Of a stretch of 7,677 nucleotides of DNA, positions 1 to 4,987 are shown piece by piece. Within the stretch, counting starts at the first letter, position 1. Every line of letters starts with the position of its first letter. Made by a program: the position numbers and the translations under genes. Source of the DNA: Euryarchaeota archaeon UBA605 (lineage in GTDB: Archaea; Thermoplasmatota; Poseidoniia; Poseidoniales; Thalassarchaeaceae); NCBI GenBank assembly GCA_002504905.1, contig DATY01000028.1, positions 1 to 7,677 of the forward strand. The letters are read 5' to 3'. The notes under the pieces were generated by a model. It had not been told where the DNA came from and did not search any database. It saw only the letters and a list, made by a program, of their open reading frames with translations.

Positions 1-136
1 TGAATTTCTAAACCTGGCGGAGGTGGAGGCGGAGGTTGAATTTCTAAACCAGGTGGAGGAGGAGGAGGCTGAATTTCTAAACCAGGTGGAGGAGGAGGAG
101 GCTGAATTTCTAAACCAGGAGGAGGAGGAATAGGTA
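1..136. repeat. 33-bp tandem repeat encoding GLEIQ-(Pro)n
   Basis: On the plus strand the block beginning TGAATTTCTAAACC recurs at 1, 37, 70 and 103, so the spacings are 36, 33 and 33 bases. The second and third copies are nearly identical; the first has several third-position changes and one extra Pro codon; the fourth is truncated into the unique sequence. The GGA/GGT triplet runs encode proline on the minus strand. All length changes are multiples of three, so the reading frame is kept. The array may continue beyond the left edge. Confidence 0.9.
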
Positions 137-287
137 TTTCTGAAAGAATATTATCTATTGAGTTTTGAATATCTTCAAAAGAATCTACTGACTCATTGGA
201 TGTAATTTTTTTTTCTTTTAATTCAGGAGGCGGGGGTAAATCGGAACCTTTTGGAGGTTGAGGAGGGGTAGGTAAATCATCGGACAT
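1..287 (-). CDS. Proline-rich tandem-repeat protein, N-terminal part (runs off the left edge)
   Basis: Reading leftward from an ATG at 287-285 the frame stays open to the window edge, giving 95 codons with no stop. The first 50 residues are polar and acidic with short Pro clusters (MSDDLPTPPQPPKGSDLPPP, then a Lys/Glu/Ser stretch). From about residue 52 the protein becomes a repeat of GLEIQ joined by runs of four, six, six and seven prolines; the regular unit is 11 residues (33 nt). There is no signal peptide or membrane segment in the visible part, so this end is probably cytosolic or a flexible linker before a domain outside the window. I do not recognise the family. It is divergent from the GPN GTPase gene. 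Known biology suggests such Pro runs need aIF5A for translation. That this is coding is supported by the in-frame repeat; the function is unknown. Confidence 0.75.
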   Translation of the reverse strand, partial: MSDDLPTPPQPPKGSDLPPPPELKEKKITSNESVDSFEDIQNSIDNILSEIPIPPPPGLEIQPPPPPPGLEIQPPPPPPGLEIQPPPPPPPGLEI

Positions 288-380
288 GCCAAATACACCG
301 CGCGAGTTGAACTTAGACGTCCGTTAGATTGGTTTAATCATTGCTCGTCAAAGATATTCAAACATTTACTAAACGAATGG

Positions 381-394
381 TTGAATAATTAATT
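381..394 (+). promoter_or_regulatory. Weak TATA-like element before the GPN GTPase gene
   Basis: The divergent spacer 288-409 holds an A/T block, TTGAATAATTAATT, about 22-25 bases upstream of the ATG at 410. No Shine-Dalgarno sequence precedes that ATG. The spacing fits an archaeal TATA box driving a leaderless or near-leaderless transcript, but the match to the consensus is poor. I see nothing else convincing in the spacer, which must also carry the promoter of the proline-rich gene. Confidence 0.35.
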
Positions 395-409
395 GTCCTA
401 GGGTTAAAC

Positions 410-1252
410 ATGAGTGTTCAAGACGCGACAGCCCCCCCAGTAATCTTTGTTGTAGGTACCGCGGGTGCTGGAAAGAGTTCTTTGGTGACTGCTTTTCAAC
501 GTTGGGCAAGATTTCTCGAAGTCGATGCTCTAACTATCAACTTAGATCCTGGTGCTGAGAGAGTACATTATGATCCTGAATTTGACGTTCGCGATTTGAT
601 TTCCCTTTCTGATGTAATGTCAGAATATGACTTAGGACCAAATGGAGCACAAATTCTTGCTGCTGACTTAGTGGCTGCACAGGCAGAAGACGTTTTTGAC
701 CAAATAGAAGGCATTTCCGGCGATATATTAGTCGTCGACACTCCCGGACAAGTTGAGCTATTCGCATTCAGAGAAGCATCTAGCCATCTAGTGCAGGTAA
801 TTGGACAAGGTAGAGCCTGTTTGATATTCCTATTCGATCCCATGTTATCTCAAACCCCTAGTGGATTTGTTTCTCAAATGCTATTATCATCTATAGTTCA
901 CTTTAGATTAGGGTTGCCAACAGCAAATTTCCTTTCTAAATCTGATTTATTAGAGCCAGAAATATTAGAAAAAATAATTGAATGGGGGGAAAATCTAGAT
1001 GTTTTAGAGGCTGCTCTATACGAAGAATCGGCAGCACACAGTCTTGACCAGGCACATACAGGTCAAAGAGCAGAATTTGCTATTGGACAACTAAGAATGA
1101 TGCAACATGCTTCGATACAACCAGGGCTAGTACCTTTATCAAGTGAAGAAGAAGATGGATTAGCAGATGTCCTAACCTTCGCACAATCTCTCTTTGGAGG
1201 GATGGCAGACTCAAGAGACGGTTTCCAGGGGGATATTGAACATGAATTATGA
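410..1252 (+). CDS. GPN-loop GTPase (ATP/GTP-binding protein of the Gpn1/PAB0955 family)
   Basis: This is a full-length 280-residue cytosolic P-loop GTPase; family members in archaea are usually about 250-280 residues. The Walker A/G1 loop is GTAGAGKS at residues 16-23, the family-defining Gly-Pro-Asn insertion is at 76-78 (DLGPNGA), and the G3 motif DTPGQ is at 110-114 followed by VELF. The G4 position reads SKSD (176-179) rather than the usual N/TKxD. Family knowledge: GPN proteins dimerise, the GPN loop completes the neighbour's active site, and eukaryotic members help assemble and import RNA polymerase II; the archaeal role is not settled. The gene has no clear SD and probably starts a leaderless transcript. 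Its last 11 bases overlap the start of argF, so the two are likely co-transcribed and translationally coupled, although no functional link is obvious. Confidence 0.93.
   Translation: MSVQDATAPPVIFVVGTAGAGKSSLVTAFQRWARFLEVDALTINLDPGAERVHYDPEFDVRDLISLSDVMSEYDLGPNGAQILAADLVAAQAEDVFDQIEGISGDILVVDTPGQVELFAFREASSHLVQVIGQGRACLIFLFDPMLSQTPSGFVSQMLLSSIVHFRLGLPTANFLSKSDLLEPEILEKIIEWGENLDVLEAALYEESAAHSLDQAHTGQRAEFAIGQLRMMQHASIQPGLVPLSSEEEDGLADVLTFAQSLFGGMADSRDGFQGDIEHEL
1226..1232 (+). promoter_or_regulatory. Purine-rich ribosome-binding site deciding the argF start
   Basis: A CCAGGGGGA stretch lies about ten bases before the ATG at 1242. It supports that ATG over the in-frame ATG at 1194, which would add 16 residues (MEGWQTQETVSRGILN) lying wholly inside the GTPase gene and absent from typical ornithine carbamoyltransferases. 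Confidence 0.45.
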
Positions 1253-2195
1253 GATCAGAGATTTAATGGCTATTGATGATTTTAAAGAAGATTTACCAGA
1301 GATAATTAATTGGGCAATTAATCTGAAAAATGATAATGAAATGTCCGATGGATTCAAGCCCCTAGAAGGTATGACTATTGGATCAATTTATGAAAAACCT
1401 TCTACGAGAACAAGAGTTTCATTTGAAGTTGGAGTGAATAAGTTAGGGGGACAGCCTCTAACTTTATTATCAAATGATATTCAGTTAGGAAAAAGTGAAT
1501 CCGTTTCAGATACTGCTGCAGTGCTTTCTAGATACCTAGATGGTATTACTTACAGATGTTTCAAACATTCCGACGCGAAATTACTTGCAGAAAGTGCATC
1601 AGTACCGGTTATCAATGCATTATCTGATATGCACCACCCATGTCAAGCTGCTGCTGATTTAATGACCATAACAGAGAATAAAGATGATTTGAATGGGCAT
1701 ATTTCATGGGTTGGTGATGGAAACAATGTTCTACATGATTTATTATTGGCTGGTGTGATTCTTGGTCATGATGTGAAGTATGCTACACCTTTAGGGATGG
1801 AGCCAGATCAAGAGGTTGTTAACAGAGCAATAGAAATTGGTAAAACCACTGGAGCGAAAGTAATCGCAACTAATGATCCAGTTGAGGCTGTTAGTGATGC
1901 CGGGGTAATCTACACTGATATTTTTGTTTCAATGGGAGAGGAGCACTTAAAAGATAAATTTGAGTCATTTAGAGGTTTCCAAGTTAATGATGAACTAGTC
2001 TCTCACGCAAATGACAGTTACATGTTCATGCACTGTTTACCTGCTCACAGGGGTGAAGAAGTAACAGATTCAGTAATTGACTCCAAAAATAGTATTGTTT
2101 TCGATCAAGCTGAGAATAGGATGTGGGCTCAAATGTCGCTTTTGACATACATGTGCAATCCAATAGCTTGGGAAACTTACAGAGATCTATATTAA
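1242..2195 (+). CDS. argF: Ornithine carbamoyltransferase
   Basis: Catalyses carbamoyl phosphate + L-ornithine to L-citrulline, the sixth step of arginine synthesis, in the cytosol. From the ATG at 1242 the protein is 317 residues, normal for the family. The carbamoyl-phosphate site STRTR is at 54-58, HPCQ at 132-135, the ornithine-binding SMG loop at 230-232, and the HCLP-x-HRG signature at 264-271. HCLP and SMG separate it from aspartate carbamoyltransferase, which has neither in this form. The start overlaps the upstream GTPase by 11 bases; the 3' end overlaps the convergent ubiA-type gene by 9 bases. No other arg genes are in the window, so the pathway genes are probably scattered. No truncation or missing catalytic residue is seen. 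Confidence 0.96.
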   Translation: MNYEIRDLMAIDDFKEDLPEIINWAINLKNDNEMSDGFKPLEGMTIGSIYEKPSTRTRVSFEVGVNKLGGQPLTLLSNDIQLGKSESVSDTAAVLSRYLDGITYRCFKHSDAKLLAESASVPVINALSDMHHPCQAAADLMTITENKDDLNGHISWVGDGNNVLHDLLLAGVILGHDVKYATPLGMEPDQEVVNRAIEIGKTTGAKVIATNDPVEAVSDAGVIYTDIFVSMGEEHLKDKFESFRGFQVNDELVSHANDSYMFMHCLPAHRGEEVTDSVIDSKNSIVFDQAENRMWAQMSLLTYMCNPIAWETYRDLY

Positions 2196-3089
2196 TGAGC
2201 TTATTATAAATCCTAGAAGTGTTAGTTGTAGTGATTTTTTAATCATTAATTGTGCATTTCTATCTTCAGAGTAAGCTAGTTTTCTTTTTACTAAGAGTAG
2301 AGAAATTAATCCTGGAAGAATCAATGGAAGATGATTTCGCGGGAATATATCGAGCGAAAATGGTGCTAATAAAGTAATTAACGTCAGTAATAAAATAAGC
2401 CACGCAAATAATCTTGCTTTTTCGACTCCAATTCTCATTGCAAGTGTATTCCGGCCCTTGTCACCATCCATATCTTCGATATCTTTTACAATTTCTCTAG
2501 ACAAATTATATGAAAATGCGATAAAGAATATTGAGATTACACGAGGTTGAGTTAGATCGAAGACTCCTGCAGCTCCGAATAATATCACCATACCTACTGA
2601 CAAACTAATTGCTATATTTCCTGGCAACCCCCTATCTTTAAGCTTCAAACTGTAGTTACTTGAGGACTCATAATTACTAAGTAGGAAAATTGCAATTATC
2701 CATATCAATATTGAGGGGGCCCAATTCTCAAATCCATCCTGAATAGTAGATGATATAAATCCTGCATAAACTAGGCTGAATAAAGAAAAACACATTAGCA
2801 CTGAGGTTACTACTTTAGCACTTTGAAGAGAAATTTTACCGCTAGGAAGAGGTCTATTGGGTTGATTCAATTTGTCTATTTCAATATCTAATATGTCATT
2901 TAATGCATTCCAAGAGCACATAAATGCCCAAACTGAAAATCCATGTAATAGAGTAATAGATGCAAAAATCCCTTCTGGGATTTCGCCCAAGGCTAACAAT
3001 GAACCAAAAATTACGCCAATAAAACCTGTTAAAGAATTTCCAAACCTGAATAATGTGAACCATGAACTAACGTTGGATGACTCACTCAT
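2187..3089 (-). CDS. UbiA-family prenyltransferase, probable (S)-2,3-di-O-geranylgeranylglyceryl phosphate synthase
   Basis: A 300-residue polytopic membrane protein with the two Asp-rich motifs of the UbiA superfamily. The first is NALNDILDIEIDKLNQPNRP (61-80), containing NDxxDxxxD; the second is REIVKDIEDMDGD (198-210). The loop KDRGLPGN (151-158) before the fifth hydrophobic segment is also typical. About eight to nine hydrophobic segments alternate with these loops. In archaea this type usually adds the second geranylgeranyl chain to geranylgeranylglyceryl phosphate, making the core diether lipid (EC 2.5.1.42). A menaquinone or other aromatic prenyltransferase is the main alternative; NQPNRPLPSG favours the archaeal lipid enzyme. 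It lies 47 bp downstream of the 82-aa gene on the same strand, with no obvious SD before its ATG, so it may be in that operon. Its stop codon lies inside the argF coding sequence. Confidence 0.88.
   Translation of the reverse strand: MSESSNVSSWFTLFRFGNSLTGFIGVIFGSLLALGEIPEGIFASITLLHGFSVWAFMCSWNALNDILDIEIDKLNQPNRPLPSGKISLQSAKVVTSVLMCFSLFSLVYAGFISSTIQDGFENWAPSILIWIIAIFLLSNYESSSNYSLKLKDRGLPGNIAISLSVGMVILFGAAGVFDLTQPRVISIFFIAFSYNLSREIVKDIEDMDGDKGRNTLAMRIGVEKARLFAWLILLLTLITLLAPFSLDIFPRNHLPLILPGLISLLLVKRKLAYSEDRNAQLMIKKSLQLTLLGFIISSLI
2235..2240 (+). terminator. Possible T-tract terminator of argF
   Basis: A run of six T at 2235-2240, followed by a second T-rich stretch around 2279-2288 (AGTTTTCTTTTTAC), lies 40-90 bases after the argF stop. 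Archaeal RNA polymerase often stops at such T tracts. Both lie within the 3' end of the opposing prenyltransferase gene, since the convergent genes leave no spacer. This is inference from composition only. Confidence 0.25.
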
Positions 3090-3101
3090 GATTGTGTTAG
3101 T

Positions 3102-3115
3102 AAGTCATCTGACTT
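3102..3115. repeat. Perfect 6-bp-arm palindrome upstream of the prenyltransferase gene
   Basis: AAGTCATCTGACTT has six-base arms (AAGTCA/TGACTT) around a TC centre. It lies 13 bases upstream of the ATG at 3089 in the 47-bp spacer after the 82-aa gene. It could be a small operator or a short RNA hairpin in the leader; a 14-bp palindrome could also arise by chance. Confidence 0.35.
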
Positions 3116-3136
3116 GACTTCTTCCCTGCTATCAAC

Positions 3137-3385
3137 TCATACTGTCGCTATTTGGGCACTTAGTGACCAAATACATACAGTATATGTGCTACCTCTAAAT
3201 TGACCTCTAATATGCCCTATTTTTTCGAATCTATTGTCTTTAGCCAGTATATTACCAACCTGATTCATAGTAGCTCCCCACTTAAATCGACTATTTAGAT
3301 GATCGAAAATCTCAACAGTGTTGGCAGAATCATTTTCATTTAGGTATGTCTCAACTTCATTCCTCAAACGACTTGTTTTTGACAC
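3137..3385 (-). CDS. Small winged-helix-like protein (82 aa)
   Basis: The protein is 82 residues from a GTG start at 3385-3383. The core (about residues 5-60) reads like a winged helix: a first helix with LRNEVETYLNE, a second with NTVEIFDHLNSR, a recognition-type helix with MNQVGNILAKDNRFEKIG, then a short beta wing (IRGQFRGSTYTVCIW). This pattern suggests DNA or RNA binding, but I cannot name a family with certainty. The GTG is supported by a good Shine-Dalgarno, GAGGTG at 3397-3392, six bases upstream; the previous gene's TAA stop directly abuts the GTG. This tight junction makes co-expression with the 98-aa protein very likely. The prenyltransferase gene follows 47 bp further on. No signal peptide or membrane segment is present. 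Confidence 0.72.
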   Translation of the reverse strand: MSKTSRLRNEVETYLNENDSANTVEIFDHLNSRFKWGATMNQVGNILAKDNRFEKIGHIRGQFRGSTYTVCIWSLSAQIATV

Positions 3386-3682
3386 TTAAGCCACCTCTAA
3401 AATTTCTAATTTTGATAAGTTATATCTTGTTATTAGTCCGTTCCATCCCTTATTACTGACTTCTATATTCTTCGATTTCGATGAGATTGGCTGCCATGAA
3501 TCCGATGAAATATTACCGTCAAAATTAACTAATGTATCATGAACTAACTTTTTATCTCCTGAATTAGTCTTATTTAGACTTGAAAAAGTTACTATTTTAC
3601 AAGGCTCTGGCCTCTTCCTGTAGATTACTGATTGTTGCTTACCCATACTGATGTTCATGAATCTTGGTTTCAACTTTAGCAT
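3386..3682 (-). CDS. Unknown 98-aa basic protein
   Basis: The frame runs from an ATG at 3682-3680 to TAA at 3388-3386. The N-terminus is basic (LKPRF, then YRKRPEPCK around 21-29); the rest is Ser/Asn/Lys-rich and mixed in character, ending LSKLEILEVA. There are no membrane segments, signal peptide or metal-binding Cys cluster (only one Cys). I do not recognise it. In-frame Met codons at residues 9 and 13 are alternative starts; none has a good SD, and the first is preferred because an A/T element lies 27 bases upstream, as in a leaderless promoter. It is probably real because its stop joins the next gene's GTG with no spacer and carries that gene's SD. A conserved partner of the winged-helix protein is a possibility, not shown here. 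Confidence 0.6.
   Translation of the reverse strand: MLKLKPRFMNISMGKQQSVIYRKRPEPCKIVTFSSLNKTNSGDKKLVHDTLVNFDGNISSDSWQPISSKSKNIEVSNKGWNGLITRYNLSKLEILEVA
3392..3397 (-). promoter_or_regulatory. Shine-Dalgarno GAGGTG for the GTG-initiated 82-aa gene
   Basis: The minus strand reads TTAGAGGTGGCTTAAGTG; the GAGGTG lies six bases before the GTG and inside the last codons of the preceding gene. It is among the clearest SD sequences in the window and decides the otherwise doubtful GTG start. Confidence 0.65.
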
Positions 3683-3704
3683 ATGAATGAAGACAAGAGA
3701 GGGC

Positions 3705-3713
3705 TAACTAAAA
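3705..3713 (-). promoter_or_regulatory. Weak TATA-like element before the 98-aa gene
   Basis: The minus strand reads TTTTAGTTA here, centred about 27 bases upstream of the ATG at 3682, the distance expected for an archaeal leaderless transcript. The sequence match is only moderate. The spacer 3683-3789 is divergent and also feeds the tRNA gene. Confidence 0.3.
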
Positions 3714-3755
3714 GTGAAAGTGATTCTGTTGTATTATACCGCTCAAGCCACTCTT

Positions 3756-3765
3756 TTCTTAAATG
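3756..3765 (+). promoter_or_regulatory. TATA-like element of tRNA-Glu
   Basis: CTTAAATGA lies about 28 bases upstream of the mature tRNA 5' end at 3790, the position expected for an archaeal tRNA promoter with a very short leader. The call rests on position and A/T content. A second block, GTATTATACC (3731-3740), is too far upstream for the tRNA. Confidence 0.35.
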
Positions 3766-3789
3766 AAAGTAAACTCGAAGGGTTACAAG

Positions 3790-3865
3790 GCTCGTGTAGT
3801 GTAGTGGTCCATCATGAAGCCCTCTCGAGGCTTCGACCCGGGTTCAAATCCCGGCACGAGCACCA
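3790..3865 (+). tRNA. tRNA-Glu (anticodon CTC)
   Basis: The acceptor stem GCTCGTG (3790-3796) pairs perfectly with CACGAGC (3855-3861), followed by discriminator A and an encoded CCA (3863-3865). The anticodon arm GAAGCC/GGCTTC closes a seven-base loop CTCTCGA with U33 and anticodon CTC at 3824-3826. The T arm is CCGGG-TTCAAAT-CCCGG. The D arm (GTGTAGTGGTCCATCAT) is like other archaeal tRNA-Glu. It decodes GAG. Mature length without CCA is 73 bases and there is no intron. Confidence 0.96.
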
Positions 3866-3929
3866 AAAAAAAATACTTTATCGATAATAATAGTCTTAAG
3901 CAGTCCTTCGTTGGCGTAGTAAGGTTTGA

Positions 3930-4982
3930 ATGCGTGTAGAGCAAGATGTTAAGCTAACCTTTGAAGATGTACTAATAAGACCTAAGCGCAGTACGCTGGT
4001 TTCTAGATCAGATGTCACATTGGAGAGAGAATTTAAATTTAGACATTCTGCCACAACTTGGTCAGGAGTACCAATTGTTGCTGCGAATATGGATACCACC
4101 GGATTATTTTCAATATCTAAGATTCTGCAGCAACATAAAATGATTACATGCCTACAAAAATTCTATGCAACTAGAGAATATGCTGCTGCGTGGGATGATG
4201 GCGTTGATCCGAACTTCGTTGCTGCTACATGCGGTTCTACTGAAGAAAGTCTAACATTACTAAAAAGAAAAATGGCAACCAATGAAAATATCAAATTTAT
4301 TTGTATTGATGTAGCGAACGGTTACAGAGAAGTATTCCTTGATTTCGTAAGAACTACAAGAGAGCACTTTTCTGATAAAATAATTATTGCAGGTAACGTT
4401 GCTACTAGAGAAATGACTGAAGCACTAATTCTTGCAGGGGCAGATGTCGTCAAAGTTGGAATAGGTCCGGGTTCCGTATGTACCACTCGAAAGGTAGCTG
4501 GTGTTGGCTATCCCCAACTCAGTGCCATATCCGAATGTGCTGATGCAGCGCATGGACTTGGAGGTCATGTAATGGCAGACGGTGGTTGTTCATCACCAGG
4601 TCATGTAGCTAAAGCGTTCGCTGCAGGAGCTGATTTCGTAATGCTAGGAGGCATGTTCGCAGGTCATGATGAGTCAGGTGGAGAATTAGTAAAAGGTAAA
4701 AATGGAAAAATGTATAAATCATTCTACGGCATGTCATCTTCGAAAGCTATGGAAACTCATTATGGAGAAGTAGCTAAACATAGAGCACCAGAAGGAAAAG
4801 AAGTGAGAGTCCCTTACAGAGGCCCTTTATCAATAACGATTCAGGCAATTCTAGGTGGGGTACGTTCAGCATGCTCATATGTAGGGGCACGAAGAATCAA
4901 AGACTTACCAAAATGTACTACATTTATTCGAGTCACTCAAACTACAAATGAAGTATATCAAAGATTTAATGTTGAAGAATGA
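3930..4982 (+). CDS. guaC: GMP reductase
   Basis: NADPH-dependent reductive deamination of GMP to IMP plus ammonia, a purine-salvage step joining guanine to adenine nucleotides (EC 1.7.1.7). The 350-residue protein matches bacterial/eukaryotic GMP reductase from end to end: N-terminal LTFEDVLIRPKRSTLVSRSD (9-28), the active-site loop GPGSVCTTR with Cys184, the phosphate-binding MADGGCSSPG region, YGMSSSKAM, and the catalytic Glu288 in APEGKEVRVPYRGP. It lacks the CBS pair and the length (about 480) of IMP dehydrogenase, the main alternative. A partial SD (AAGGT, 3921-3925) lies four bases before the ATG. An A/T block near 3883-3891 could be a promoter; read-through from the tRNA gene is also possible. 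The stop is 5 bp from that of the convergent membrane-protein gene. Base composition resembles its neighbours. Confidence 0.95.
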   Translation: MRVEQDVKLTFEDVLIRPKRSTLVSRSDVTLEREFKFRHSATTWSGVPIVAANMDTTGLFSISKILQQHKMITCLQKFYATREYAAAWDDGVDPNFVAATCGSTEESLTLLKRKMATNENIKFICIDVANGYREVFLDFVRTTREHFSDKIIIAGNVATREMTEALILAGADVVKVGIGPGSVCTTRKVAGVGYPQLSAISECADAAHGLGGHVMADGGCSSPGHVAKAFAAGADFVMLGGMFAGHDESGGELVKGKNGKMYKSFYGMSSSKAMETHYGEVAKHRAPEGKEVRVPYRGPLSITIQAILGGVRSACSYVGARRIKDLPKCTTFIRVTQTTNEVYQRFNVEE

Positions 4983-4987
4983 CCAAA

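Noticed and set aside
1..136. Repeat block considered as a CRISPR array
   Set aside because: The units are contiguous with no unique spacers, and they keep a coding frame.
537..843. Two minus-strand open frames inside the GTPase gene (537-767 and 568-843)
   Set aside because: Antisense shadows of a well-supported gene; their translations show no recognisable domain.
1194..1241. Longer argF start at 1194
   Set aside because: The extra 16 residues lie in the GTPase gene and are not typical of the family; the ATG at 1242 has the SD-like sequence and gives the normal length.
2872..3117. Plus-strand frame of 81 codons
   Set aside because: Antisense to the first Asp-rich motif region of the prenyltransferase; no independent support.
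3683..3766. 27-codon plus-strand frame starting back to back with the 98-aa gene (shared CATATG)
   Set aside because: Short, no SD, no recognisable feature, and it ends over the tRNA promoter region; probably chance.
3863..3872. A-run after the tRNA-Glu CCA as a terminator
   Set aside because: The run is A on the coding strand; archaeal termination uses T tracts there.
3896..4099. Minus-strand frame of 67 codons over the guaC start
   Set aside because: Shadow of the strongly supported guaC.
3930..4982. IMP dehydrogenase as the identity of the guaC product
   Set aside because: At 350 residues it lacks the CBS domains, and its N-terminus and active-site surroundings match GMP reductase.
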